Source of the DNA: Noviluteimonas sp052115395
GTDB taxonomy: Bacteria > Pseudomonadota > Gammaproteobacteria > Xanthomonadales > Xanthomonadaceae
Direction: 5' to 3' (one strand)
NCBI GenBank assembly: GCA_052115395.1
Contig: JBFRGO010000001.1
Length of the DNA: 64,000 nt
Shown here: one piece after another, positions 50,400 through 63,941 of the stretch
How positions within the stretch are numbered: position 1 is the stretch's first letter
Layout of the letters: the number at the start of each line of letters is the position of its first letter
The notes under the pieces: model-generated
Told to the model about the DNA's origin: nothing
Database searches by the model: none
Seen by the model: only the letters and a program-made list of their open reading frames with translations
Made by a program: the position numbers and the translations under genes

Positions 50400-53069
50400 T
50401 CACTGCACGTCGAACTCACCGACCAGGACCGTCTCCTTCGCATCGTTCAGGCGCAGGGTCACCGCCTGGTCCTTGCGCGCGGGCGTGCCCCACCCGGTGG
50501 TGAGGGTCAGCATCAGGGTCGTGGCGCCGGTGACGATCTGCTGGCGGTCGCCGTAGAAGTTCGCCTCCACGCGGTACTTGCCGGGCTTTGCGTCGCGCAG
50601 CAGGAATTCCTCGGGGCCGTAGCCGCCGGTGAAATCGTCGGACAACTGCCCGCCCTGCCGGGTCAGGCGGTTGCCGTAGTAGCAACGCTCGCCGTTGGGG
50701 TCGGTGACCCACAGGTCCATGTCGCTGTTGTCGCTGTCCCAGGCGAGCACGGCACGCAGATCGACCGGCAGGTTGCGCCGCAGGCGCGGGTCGACGAAGG
50801 CGGTGTCCAGCGGCGTCGGGCTGGTCGCGACGATGGCGTTGAGTTCGTTGAGCGCGACGAGTTCCACTTCGTCGAATCGGCCGTCCCATGGCGTGGCGAC
50901 GACGTCGTAGAGGTAGCGGATCGCGTCCTGCCGCTGACCCGTTGCCGCGAGCGCGAGGCCGAGGTCGCGATGGCTCTGCGGCTCTTCGTCGGCCATCGCG
51001 AGGACTTTGCGGAACACTTCGACCGCGCGCGCGGCTTCACCGGCCTGCATCAACCGATAGCCGAGCACGCGCAGCACGTGGCGGCTTTCCAGTTGCATCT
51101 CGGCCAGGTTCGACAGCACGCGCAAGGCTTCGTCGCGACGGCCCTTCGCAAGGAGGATGTCGGCGACGTCGAGGTAAAAGGCGGTGCTGTCGGCGTGCGC
51201 GTCGCGTTCGTCCAGGTAAAGCGCGTAGATCTGCGCGGGGTTCGCTTCGCGCAGCCGGCGCGCGTAAGGCGCGTCGGATTGCCAGGGCTGCAGGGTGATG
51301 GTGGCGGCAGGCGCGCTCGTCGTTGCGTTTTCACTGACGGTGACGTAATCGAGGCTCTCCATCGCCGCCGGCGGAGGCGGCGCCGCCATGGCCGGTGCGG
51401 CCATCGGCGCCATCGCGGCGGCCGCGTCCTCGCGTCGTTCGCGCATTGCGCGATCGGCTTCCATGGCGACCTTCGCCTTCGGCGCGTCCTTCGGGAACTT
51501 GCGTTCCCACCAATCGATGCGCTGCGCGAACTTCTCCGCGACGCTGTCGAGGCGCTCGGCACGATTCTGCTCGCGCTCCTGCTCCCGCATGACGCGAATC
51601 TGCGCCACTTCCGCGCGCAACGCGGCCGGCGCGGGAATGTCGTAACGCACGTAGTCCTCGGCGTTCTCGAGCACGATCAGCGACGTGCCCGGCGTAACGA
51701 TGCCGAACTGCTGGCCGATGCGTGCGATCTGCACGACATTGCGTTCCGGATCGGCGGACAGGGCACGCAGTTTCCAATTCGCCCAGAGCGACGCGACCTG
51801 CGGATGCGACGGACCTGTCATCGGCATGTCCACGCGCACGATGCGCTGCCCTGCCCCGTCGTCGAGCGTGACATCGACGTAAGCGCCGGATTGCGTCGCG
51901 CGCCCGGCGACGCGCAGGAGCCCGTCGTCGATGAAACGGCCGGGTACTTCGACATCGGTGAGGCCATGCGGCGCGAGGCCGACGATGCGCAGGCCGTCGC
52001 GCAACAGCGGATCGGCCGGATTCAGGATGCCTGCGTGGAATCCGCCGACCAGTCGCCCGTTGCGCTGTTGCGCGAGCGTCGCAAGGCGCACGGTATCGAC
52101 TCCGGCGCCGACCGGCGCGATGGCGTACAGCCGTTGTTTCGCCCCCAGTTGCGGCACGGCGCGTTCGCCGTAGGTGCGCTGCCCGTCGCTGAAGAGCAGG
52201 TATTCGTCGACATCCGCGCGTGGCGTCCAGTCGGCGAGATCGGTGGCACCGTCGTAGACCACGGACTTGAGTTTGCGTTCCAGCGCAGACCCATCGCCGT
52301 TGCGGATCTCGAAGGTGCCGAAGTCTTCACCCACGTCGCGCAACAGGCGCACCGTCACCGTGCCCGCGCCCATCGCACTGAGGTACTGATGCAACATCAG
52401 GTAGTCGGGTCCATGGTCGCGCAGGCCCGCCGAGGCCGACGCATCCCACAGGATCTGCACGCGCGCGGGCATCGCGCGTTGCGCGAACGCAGGCTTGCCG
52501 ACCTGCACCTGCCCCAGGACATAGGCCTGGCCGTCATCGCGGCGCGCGCTCCACGCCGCCTTCGCCGACTTGGCATTGCCGGCGATCTCCCGATCGATGA
52601 CCAGCCGCACGCGACGCTCGCCCTGCGCGGGAATGGGATACACCCGCAGCCGGAAGCTGTTGCCCGCCGTCTGTTCGAGCAAACCCGGATCCACGCCGCG
52701 TCGTTCGATCGCTTCGAAGACTTGCCGCCCCTTGTCCTTGGGCACGGGCACGGCCTCGCGCATCTGCCCGTCGATATCGAGCGCGAAGCCGACAATCTGC
52801 TGCCCCGCGGCGAGGGGAAATTCCAGGGTGCCTTCGAGCACCCGTGGGTTGCGATTGCGCAGGGCCAGCGTGATCGTCCTGCGCTCGATCGGCCCGGCGC
52901 GATCGACGGTGTCGCCGATTGCACGCACTTGGATGGGTAGCAGCCCTTTGGCATCCCCGCCGATCCGCACGACCGGCGCGGTGATGTCCTGCGCATTGGA
53001 GACAGGCGACGACAACCCGATGGCGAAGGCGATCGCGCACGCGATCCCCGCGACGATGGAACGGTGCAT
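50400..53069 (-). CDS. Exported VIT / vWA / TPR / DUF2135-type protein, 889 aa
   Basis: A signal peptide (about residues 1-26, ending VSNA) is followed by a VIT domain (about 45-165, with NRNPRVLEGTLEFPL and GNSFRLRVYPIPAQGERRVRL). A von Willebrand A-like domain follows, whose metal site reads DASAS (209-213). After an Ala/Pro/Met-rich linker (about 560-610) come helical TPR-like repeats (about 625-730) and a C-terminal beta domain (about 770-889, AWDSDNSDMDLWVTDPNGE) like DUF2135/YfaP. It is probably a large periplasmic or surface protein that binds other proteins. ATG 53069 has AGGGGGA upstream. Its function is unknown. Confidence 0.85.
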   Translation of the reverse strand: MHRSIVAGIACAIAFAIGLSSPVSNAQDITAPVVRIGGDAKGLLPIQVRAIGDTVDRAGPIERRTITLALRNRNPRVLEGTLEFPLAAGQQIVGFALDIDGQMREAVPVPKDKGRQVFEAIERRGVDPGLLEQTAGNSFRLRVYPIPAQGERRVRLVIDREIAGNAKSAKAAWSARRDDGQAYVLGQVQVGKPAFAQRAMPARVQILWDASASAGLRDHGPDYLMLHQYLSAMGAGTVTVRLLRDVGEDFGTFEIRNGDGSALERKLKSVVYDGATDLADWTPRADVDEYLLFSDGQRTYGERAVPQLGAKQRLYAIAPVGAGVDTVRLATLAQQRNGRLVGGFHAGILNPADPLLRDGLRIVGLAPHGLTDVEVPGRFIDDGLLRVAGRATQSGAYVDVTLDDGAGQRIVRVDMPMTGPSHPQVASLWANWKLRALSADPERNVVQIARIGQQFGIVTPGTSLIVLENAEDYVRYDIPAPAALRAEVAQIRVMREQEREQNRAERLDSVAEKFAQRIDWWERKFPKDAPKAKVAMEADRAMRERREDAAAAMAPMAAPAMAAPPPPAAMESLDYVTVSENATTSAPAATITLQPWQSDAPYARRLREANPAQIYALYLDERDAHADSTAFYLDVADILLAKGRRDEALRVLSNLAEMQLESRHVLRVLGYRLMQAGEAARAVEVFRKVLAMADEEPQSHRDLGLALAATGQRQDAIRYLYDVVATPWDGRFDEVELVALNELNAIVATSPTPLDTAFVDPRLRRNLPVDLRAVLAWDSDNSDMDLWVTDPNGERCYYGNRLTRQGGQLSDDFTGGYGPEEFLLRDAKPGKYRVEANFYGDRQQIVTGATTLMLTLTTGWGTPARKDQAVTLRLNDAKETVLVGEFDVQ

Positions 53070-53129
53070 GCGAATCCCCCTGTCTGGCCCGTGATGTTCC
53101 CCTTCAACGCACGGGTCGCGCAATCGGGG

Positions 53130-54845
53130 TCAGGCGTCGATCGCGTATTCCACGATCAGCTGCACGGCGTTCCCACCGCGGTAGTCGTCCACCGCCAGGC
53201 GATAGGCCAGGTGCACGCGTGCGGGGGGCGGCGTGCCGGTCCACCCATTGAAGTGGATCGCGTCGATGGGCGCGGCGCGGCCCGGCGTCCGCAGGGACAA
53301 CTTCAGATGCCGCAAGCCCACGACCCTGTGGCCCACGACGTCGAACACGCCATCGAACAAAGGTTCGGGGAACGCCTGGCCCCAGGGCCCACCATCGCGT
53401 AGGCACTGCGCGCTCGCATGATCGAACTCGTGCGCTTGCAACGCGCCATCGCTGACGACCTGCGCCTGCAGCAGCGCAGGATCGAGCACGCTTTCGACGT
53501 GCGCACGCAAGGCATGGGCGAAGGCATCGAGCCCGTCATGCGAAAGACTCAGGCCCGCGGCCATCGCGTGGCCGCCGAAGCGCGGGATCAGGCCCGGCAT
53601 CGCGGCATCGACCGCCGCGAGTGCATCGCGGATATGCAGGCCGGCGATCGAACGCGCGGACCCGCGCAGCGCATCGCTCCCCGGCTCGGCGGGCGCGAAG
53701 GCCACGACCGGACGATGTACGCGTTCCTTCATGCGCGAAGCCACCAAGCCCACGACGCCCGGATGCCAGGCCGGATCGAACAGGCACAGCACCGGTGGCA
53801 ACGTCCCTTCGAGCGCGACGCGCGCGAGCGCGGCCTCGGCTTCGTCGGTCATCTGTTGCTGCACGCCTTTGCGCTCGGCGTTGATTTCGCCGAGCACGCC
53901 CGCCAGATGGCGGGCTTGCGCCGGATCGTCGGTGAGCAGGCACTCGATGCCGAGCGCCATGTCTTCCAGCCTGCCCGCCGCATTGATGCGCGGCGCGAGC
54001 GCGTAGCCGATGTCGGAGGCCGTCAGCGTGCGCGCGTCGCGGCCACTGCTTTCGATCAGGGCCTGGAGGCCTGCGCATCCCTGCCCCGCGCGCAGGCGAC
54101 GCAAGCCCGCGCCCGCGAGCGCGCGATTGTTCGCGTCCAGCGGCACCAGGTCGGCGATGGTGCCGACGGCGACGAGGTCCAGCAGCGTGGTGAGGTCGGC
54201 CTCACTCGGCAAGCCTTCCGCGCGCAAGCGCGCACGCAATGCGAGCAGCACGTAGAACATCACGCCGACGCCGGCGAGCGCCTTGCTCGGGAAGCCGTCG
54301 CCGCGCACGTTCGGATCGACGATCGCGTGCGCATCGGGCAGCGTCTGCCCGGGAAGATGATGGTCGGTGACGAGCACTTGCCAGCCACGCGCACGCGCCG
54401 CGGCAACGCCGGCGTGGCACGCGATGCCGTGGTCCACGGTGACGAGCAGGTCGGGCGCGAGCGCCGCCAGATCATCGACCAAGCCCGGCGACAATCCGTA
54501 GCCATGCACCGCACGATTGGGCACCGCATTCGACACGCGTTGCGCACCCAACATGCGCAGGCCGCGCACGCCGACCGCGCAGGCCGTCGCGCCGTCGCAA
54601 TCGAAATCGCCGACGACCACGATGTGTTTTCCCTGCACGATCGCATCGCGCAGCAACGCAGTCGCCGCGTCCATGCCGCCCAGCGTGTCGGGCGCGTGCA
54701 GGCGGGCCAGCTTTGGCCGCGCCGTATCGAAGTCCGCGGCACCGCGCGTGGCATAGAGGCGACGCAGCAGCATCGGCACGTGGTCGGGCCAATCGCCTTG
54801 CGGCGTGATCTCCGGGCGACGGACGATGCGACGCAGCATCGTCAT
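53130..54845 (-). CDS. recJ: Single-stranded-DNA exonuclease RecJ
   Basis: RecJ degrades 5'-ended single strands in RecFOR recombination and mismatch repair. The DHH-family motifs are visible: VVGDFDCDGATA, TVDHGIACH, VTDHHLPGQ and the DHHA1 motif RFGGHAMAAGL. At 571 residues it has the usual size. The start at ATG 54845 overlaps the rpfE stop (ATGA), with a second ATG two codons later. The gene ends 60 bases before the VIT-protein gene. Confidence 0.95.
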   Translation of the reverse strand: MTMLRRIVRRPEITPQGDWPDHVPMLLRRLYATRGAADFDTARPKLARLHAPDTLGGMDAATALLRDAIVQGKHIVVVGDFDCDGATACAVGVRGLRMLGAQRVSNAVPNRAVHGYGLSPGLVDDLAALAPDLLVTVDHGIACHAGVAAARARGWQVLVTDHHLPGQTLPDAHAIVDPNVRGDGFPSKALAGVGVMFYVLLALRARLRAEGLPSEADLTTLLDLVAVGTIADLVPLDANNRALAGAGLRRLRAGQGCAGLQALIESSGRDARTLTASDIGYALAPRINAAGRLEDMALGIECLLTDDPAQARHLAGVLGEINAERKGVQQQMTDEAEAALARVALEGTLPPVLCLFDPAWHPGVVGLVASRMKERVHRPVVAFAPAEPGSDALRGSARSIAGLHIRDALAAVDAAMPGLIPRFGGHAMAAGLSLSHDGLDAFAHALRAHVESVLDPALLQAQVVSDGALQAHEFDHASAQCLRDGGPWGQAFPEPLFDGVFDVVGHRVVGLRHLKLSLRTPGRAAPIDAIHFNGWTGTPPPARVHLAYRLAVDDYRGGNAVQLIVEYAIDA

Positions 54846-55783
54846 GCGTCGAAGGCCTTCAGCGGCTTGCGCCAGAAGCGCCAACGTTGCTTGCGTTGCA
54901 GCGTGAACTGCGCGCCGTCCTCGCAATCCAGCTGCAGCGTGGTCAGCCCGCCCATGCGCAGGCGCTGCAAGGCTGGCTCCAACCAATGTGTCTCGAGTTC
55001 GCGAAGATCACGCAACGCACGCAGATCGACGAGGCCCGCAATGCCCAGCTTCGCCGTCAGGTCGATGCCATCGATCTTCGCCGACTTCGCCAACGCACGC
55101 AGCGTGACTTCGTTGGACTCCACCAGCGCGTGCGATGTGGTCACGTGATCCGGCGACACGCCACCGCCCCAGAACCACAGGGAATTCACCGGCGGCTTCC
55201 CCGCGGCCTGGCGCTGCGCATTCAACGGATGCTGGTGCAGCGCCACTTGCGCCTCGCTCAACAGCGCACGCCAGCGGCGGCCTTCCGGACCTTCGGGAAG
55301 ATGGTCGAACAAATCCGCACCCAGCGCTTCGTCTGGCGAAGCCATCGACGGCAGCTTCGCCTCGCGCGGCAAACGCAGATACCAGCGTGCGGGGCGCGGC
55401 GCATCGATGGGCATGCCCGAATCGCCGAACAAGGGGCGCAAGGCCGAGAGCAAGTCATCGGCATCGGCTTGCGTCAGTTGCAGGGCGTCGCCGCAGGCGA
55501 GCAAACGCGCGCCGTTGAGATCGGGGCGGACGAAGGCCGGATCGGCGCGCAACCACGCACCGAGGTTTGCGTCGTTCGCGTCGAACGCACGCGTGATCGC
55601 CGCGACGGGCCAGCCGCGCGGCAACAATTCGAAATGGCGCAACAACTGCGCACGCTCGCCGGCGTCGACAGTGCTGCGATCGGCGCGTCCCAATGCCGTC
55701 GCCAGCCCGGGCGACATCGCCTGCCCGCCGAAGCGCATGCGCGCCGGCAACAGGAAGGTCGCCGACGCCGCCTGGGCCGTCAC
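54842..55783 (-). CDS. rpfE: RpfE-like protein, 313 aa
   Basis: The position between greA and recJ is that of rpfE in Xanthomonas and Xylella, and the sequence (NSLWFWGGG near residue 200, PADAD-type helices, a basic C-terminus WRFWRKPLKAF) fits that family, which is described as distantly phosphoglycerate-mutase-like and has no proven reaction. It has no signal peptide or membrane helix. The start is GTG 55783, four bases after the greA stop, and the stop overlaps recJ. Its link with DSF signalling rests on mutant phenotypes of relatives, not on this sequence. Confidence 0.8.
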   Translation of the reverse strand: MTAQAASATFLLPARMRFGGQAMSPGLATALGRADRSTVDAGERAQLLRHFELLPRGWPVAAITRAFDANDANLGAWLRADPAFVRPDLNGARLLACGDALQLTQADADDLLSALRPLFGDSGMPIDAPRPARWYLRLPREAKLPSMASPDEALGADLFDHLPEGPEGRRWRALLSEAQVALHQHPLNAQRQAAGKPPVNSLWFWGGGVSPDHVTTSHALVESNEVTLRALAKSAKIDGIDLTAKLGIAGLVDLRALRDLRELETHWLEPALQRLRMGGLTTLQLDCEDGAQFTLQRKQRWRFWRKPLKAFDA

Positions 55784-55787
55784 GTCC

Positions 55788-56269
55788 TCAGGCCTCGTAG
55801 CTGACCGCGACGATTTCGTACTCGCGCTGCCCGGCCGGCGCTTCGATGGTGACCGTGTCGCCTTCGTGCTTGCCGATCAGCGCACGCGCCACCGGCGAGG
55901 AAATCGCGATCATGCCCAGCTTGATGTCGGCTTCCAGGTCGCCGACGATCTGGTACTTCTTCTCTTCGCCGCTGTCGGCATCGGCCAGCTCGACGACCGC
56001 GCCGAACACGATGCGCGAACCGGCGTTGAGCGAGGACACGTCGATCACCTGCGCATGCGAGAGCTCGGCTTCGAGCTGCTTGATGCGGCCTTCGATGAAC
56101 CCCTGCTGCTCGCGCGCGGCGTGGTACTCGGCGTTTTCCTTCAAGTCGCCGTGCGCGCGCGCCTCGGCGATCGCGTGGATCACCGCCGGCCGCTTCACCG
56201 ACTTGAGTTCTTCCAGTTCCGCGCGCAAACGCAGCGCGCCTTTGGCCGTCATGGGTGCCCGCGTCGTGC

Positions 56270-56273
<4 letters not shown>
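55788..56273 (-). CDS. greA: Transcription elongation factor GreA
   Basis: GreA rescues backtracked RNA polymerase by stimulating transcript cleavage. The N-terminal coiled coil includes MTAKGALRLRAELEELK and the acidic tip HGDLKENAEYHAAREQQ. The C-terminal FKBP-like domain ends YEIVAVSYEA. ATG 56273 overlaps the carB stop (ATGA) and gives 161 residues; an ATG seven codons later (56252) yields the commoner N-terminus MTAKGALRLR and may be the real start. Confidence 0.95.
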
Positions 56274-59518
<3,245 letters not shown>

Positions 59519-59528
59519 TTCTCGCCCT

Positions 59529-59950
59529 TCAGTACATTCGGTCCTGCCACCGCTCGCGCGGCAGCCAGGTGATCTGGTTTTGGTCGGTGGCGCCGATGGC
59601 GCCGGCGTCGATCGCGGCGCGCACGCGCGCCTGCATGTCGTTCCAACTGCCCGCTTGCGTGCCGATGCGCGCGCCGATGCGGTTGTTGTGCGCATCCATC
59701 CAGCGCATCGGGCTGCCCTGCCCGTCGCGTTCCATCACGCGCGTCACGAAGTCGACCAGGCGCGGCGAAGTGGTGTAGGCGACGGTCGCGCTCGCGAGCG
59801 TGTGGCGATACGCATCCGCCGGTCCGTTGCGACCGCCGGGCAGGTTGGCGCCGAACCAATGCGCGTACACGGTGCCCAGCACGAACGCCGGATAGGCGGC
59901 CAGCACCACGAAGGCGGCGGCGAACACCCGCAGGCGACGGGACGGGCGCT

Positions 59951-59954
<4 letters not shown>
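59529..59954 (-). CDS. DUF6973-like small membrane-anchored protein between carA and carB, 141 aa
   Basis: An N-terminal hydrophobic segment (about residues 8-28) anchors or exports the protein. The remainder has NGPADAYRHTLASA, a MERDG segment and WMDAHNNRIGARIGTQ. That spacing of DAxRH, E and MDxHNNxxG residues resembles the DUF6973 family from memory. The start is GTG 59954 overlapping the carA stop (GTGA), and carB begins ten bases after its end, so it is translated as part of the car operon. Its conserved His, Asp and Asn residues hint at an enzyme or metal site; the function is unknown. Confidence 0.75.
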
Positions 59955-61093
<1,139 letters not shown>

Positions 61094-61209
61094 GGGCTTC
61101 GCCTATGTCGGGGGGATGCCCCTGGCGCGAACCCCTGATGAGAGGTTGCAGCAAAGCGCGAACGCGGCGTTTCTTCCGGTCCGTGCTGGCAGGTGGCAGG
61201 CGAGCCGGG

Positions 61210-61238
61210 ATTGTACCGATGCCGGACGCTTCCGACAA
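61210..61238 (-). promoter_or_regulatory. Sigma-70 promoter of the carA operon
   Basis: On the minus strand TTGTCG (61238-61233) and TACAAT (61215-61210) are 17 bases apart. Transcription would start near 61203 and give a leader of about 110 bases before the carA GTG. It lies downstream of the dapB stop, so the car operon does not depend on dapB read-through. Confidence 0.7.
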
Positions 61239-61266
61239 ACGATGCCGCCGGGCAGCCCCGCGGCGA

Positions 61267-61998
61267 TCAGCCCAGCAGGTCGCCGATCCGGTAGCGCGCG
61301 GGCGGCTGGCGCGCGAGCCAGGCGGCGGCGTGGAGGGCGCCGCGGGCGAAGATGTCGCGGTTGGTCGCGCGGTGGATCAGCTCGATGCGCTCGCCCAGGG
61401 TCGTGAATTGCACCGTGTGCTCACCCACGATGTCGCCGGCGCGCAACGATGCATAGCGCGGGATCGCGCCGCCCTGCCCCGCGGCATCGCCGAGGGTGAG
61501 CGCCGTGCCCGAGGGCGCGTCGAGCTTGCGCACGTGGTGTTGTTCGACGATATCGACGTCCCACCCGGGCAGCGCACGCGCGGCGCGTTCGACCAGGTCG
61601 GCCAGCACCGCCACGCCGAGGCTGAAGTTCGACGCCCACAACACGGGGATGCGCGCGCCGGCCGCGTCGAGCGCGGCGATCTGCGATTCGGACAGCCCCG
61701 TCGTCCCGCTGACCAGCGCGCATCCCTTGCCGGCGCAATGCGCGAGGATGCCGTCGAACGCTTCGGACAGGCTGAAGTCGACCACCACGTCGCAATCGGG
61801 TGCGGCGGCCAGTTCGCTCGATGCGAATTGCGGCACGCCGTCGATCACGCGCTGCCCCACCTTGCGCGAGACCGCACCCACGACGCTGAAGGTCTCCGGC
61901 CGCTCGGCCGCCAGCCGCAGCAGCGCCTGGCCCATGCGTCCGTTGGCGCCGTGAACCAGCAGTCGAATCGGTGAAGCCGGCGTGAGGGGTTCGTCCAT
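61267..61998 (-). CDS. dapB: 4-hydroxy-tetrahydrodipicolinate reductase DapB
   Basis: DapB acts in the lysine and meso-diaminopimelate pathway with NAD(P)H. Visible motifs are the nucleotide-binding VHGANGRMGQAL, VDFSLSEA, SGTTGLSESQ, and the catalytic segment HHVRKLDAPSGTAL. ATG 61998 gives 243 residues, shorter than the 273 of E. coli but common in this family; a longer frame upstream lacks the usual N-terminus. It is upstream of carA on the same strand with a 173-base gap. Confidence 0.95.
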   Translation of the reverse strand: MDEPLTPASPIRLLVHGANGRMGQALLRLAAERPETFSVVGAVSRKVGQRVIDGVPQFASSELAAAPDCDVVVDFSLSEAFDGILAHCAGKGCALVSGTTGLSESQIAALDAAGARIPVLWASNFSLGVAVLADLVERAARALPGWDVDIVEQHHVRKLDAPSGTALTLGDAAGQGGAIPRYASLRAGDIVGEHTVQFTTLGERIELIHRATNRDIFARGALHAAAWLARQPPARYRIGDLLG

Positions 61999-62212
61999 GC
62001 GGGTGAGGCTAACGGAAGTGCTTTGTCCGCGCACGCGTGAGGACGCGCTGACGTTGCTGAACTCCTTGTGCGGATGCGAGCGGCCGTGACCGGAATCTCA
62101 CGCAAAACACGGTCTTGTGTGTCGAAGGGCGCCGGCTGCGGGTTGGATGGGACTGGGAAGGACCATCCGCGGCGACTTCTGACCACCGATTCGCTTCGCG
62201 GAGAGTTCCACC

Positions 62213-63760
62213 ATGATTTCGCTGTCCCGCCGCCGCTTCCTGCAAGGGGCCAGCGCGATGCCGTTGGCCGCATGGCTTTCGAACAACGCGTTCGCCCAAT
62301 CCATGTCGCTCGTGCGTTACGACATCGCCTCGCCGCAGGGCCTGGACATGTTGACCACGTATGCCAACGCGATGCGCACGATGCTCGCGCGTCCCGAAAC
62401 CGATCCGACCAGCTGGCTCTGGCAGTGGTACACCCACTTCGTCAGCGGCGCGACAACGAAGGCCGCCGAACAGGCGCGCATCTTCGGCACCACCGTCACG
62501 CCGCAGAGCATGCTCGCCAACGAGATGTGGAATACCTGCCAGTCGCACGCCGGGCAGAACACCAATCACTTCCTGCCCTGGCATCGGATGTTCGTGTTCT
62601 TCTTCGAACAGATCATCCGCGAAGTCAGCGGCCGGCCGGACTTCACCCTCCCCTATTGGGATTACACCTCCGCCGATCCGCTCAAGCGCGGCATCGTGCC
62701 GCTGCAGTTCCGGCTGCCGAACGACCCGGTGTTCAACGTGCTGTATCGCTCCAATCGGACTTCGCTCGCCAACACCGGCCAGCGCATCGACAAGACGCAG
62801 CCCACCGACCAGATGGACATCAGCGCGACCATGGCCTGCGCGGCCTACAGCACGGTCGGCACGGTGCTGGGCTTCTGCCGCTCGATCGACTCCAACATCC
62901 ACGGCCGCATCCACGTGCTCGTGGGCACCGCCTCGAACATGGGCGCCGTGCCGTACGCGGCGCGCGACCCGTTGTTCTGGGTGCACCACTCCACCATCGA
63001 CCGCATGTGGGCGAGTTGGAATGCGAACTACGCCGGCGTGAATCCGCTTTCGACGTGGGGCAACACGCAGTTCGTGTTCGCCGACCGCTTCGGCCAGCGC
63101 GTGACGGGCAAGTTGAAGGACTTCTTCGACACCAACCTGCTCGGTTACGGCTACGACTCGCTGATCGCACCGCCGCCTCCGCCTCCGCCGCCGCCGCAAC
63201 AGCAGCAGACGACGAAGAAAAAGAAGACGCTCACCACGGTGCAGCGCGTCGCCGCCCTCATGGCGAGCACGCCCGAACGCGTTGCCTCTTCGAGCACGAT
63301 GGCCGAGCTCGGCGCGACCAACACCCACGTGAACGTCCAGCGCCTGACGGCAGCCAAGCAGGTCTCGCCGGTCCTGGGCCTGGTGCCCGCCACCGCGCCG
63401 CAACGCACTTACCTGGTGTTGAAGAACCTGCATACGTGGAAGCAGCCGGAAGTGCTCTACCACGTGTATCTCGGCCCGGCGAAGGGTGCGCAATCCAACG
63501 TTCCGCTGAACAAGAACACCTACGTCGGTGCGATCAACTTCTTCGACGCTGAATTCCACGATCACGGCGGTCACGGCGCGAAGCTGGACACCGCACTGGG
63601 CGAGAACTTCTTCAGCTTCGACGTGACCGAACTGCTGCGCCGTTTCGAACGCAGTGGCGCGGTTTCGCGCGACAGCCTGCAAGTGACCTTCGTGCCGGGC
63701 GGCAAGCCCAGCGCGGGCGCCGGCAGCATGGTCGCGAGCATCGAGCTGGTGCGCCAGTAA
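62213..63760 (+). CDS. Tat-exported polyphenol-oxidase-type tyrosinase, 515 aa
   Basis: The N-terminus SRRRFLQGA is a twin-arginine signal with cleavage near ANAFA-Q (about residue 28), fitting export of a folded copper protein. CuA uses His75, His112 and His124 (NHFLPWHRMF). CuB uses His230, His234 and the HH pair at 258-259 (DPLFWVHHSTIDRMW). A linker of nine Pro, four Gln and four Lys (about 320-338) leads to a C-terminal domain (about 400-515, with FSFDVTELLRR) like the KFDV domain of plant polyphenol oxidases, which can shield the active site until removed. ATG 62213 has GGAGAG upstream. The substrate is probably a phenol. Confidence 0.9.
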   Translation: MISLSRRRFLQGASAMPLAAWLSNNAFAQSMSLVRYDIASPQGLDMLTTYANAMRTMLARPETDPTSWLWQWYTHFVSGATTKAAEQARIFGTTVTPQSMLANEMWNTCQSHAGQNTNHFLPWHRMFVFFFEQIIREVSGRPDFTLPYWDYTSADPLKRGIVPLQFRLPNDPVFNVLYRSNRTSLANTGQRIDKTQPTDQMDISATMACAAYSTVGTVLGFCRSIDSNIHGRIHVLVGTASNMGAVPYAARDPLFWVHHSTIDRMWASWNANYAGVNPLSTWGNTQFVFADRFGQRVTGKLKDFFDTNLLGYGYDSLIAPPPPPPPPPQQQQTTKKKKTLTTVQRVAALMASTPERVASSSTMAELGATNTHVNVQRLTAAKQVSPVLGLVPATAPQRTYLVLKNLHTWKQPEVLYHVYLGPAKGAQSNVPLNKNTYVGAINFFDAEFHDHGGHGAKLDTALGENFFSFDVTELLRRFERSGAVSRDSLQVTFVPGGKPSAGAGSMVASIELVRQ

Positions 63761-63769
63761 GGCGCGAAA

Positions 63770-63799
63770 CGCCGCGCGCCTGGGGACGGGCGCGCGGCG
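63770..63799 (+). terminator. Strong hairpin after the tyrosinase gene
   Basis: An 11-bp perfect stem (63770-63780 with 63789-63799, all G/C) closes an 8-base loop, ten bases after the stop codon. The following AAGGGTTGTTGGGGGGTTGT is T/G-rich and lacks a clean U-run, so termination is probable but not certain. Confidence 0.65.
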
Positions 63800-63847
63800 A
63801 AGGGTTGTTGGGGGGTTGTATTTCGCGTTCCGCAAGAGCCGCTTACA

Positions 63848-63896
63848 CCCTGCCATCACCCGTGCGGGGGGCATGCTCGCCCCCATCGCGGCAGGG
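63848..63896 (+). other. Nested inverted repeats upstream of the last gene
   Basis: CCCTGCC (63848-63854) faces GGCAGGG (63890-63896), and inside it GGGGGC (63867-63872) faces GCCCCC (63879-63884), forming one long interrupted stem that ends 45 bases before the ATG at 63942. It may be a leader structure or operator. Confidence 0.4.
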
Positions 63897-63941
63897 GGTG
63901 CGAGCGCCACTGCTGCATGTGAATTTGCAGGAGTGGCAAGT

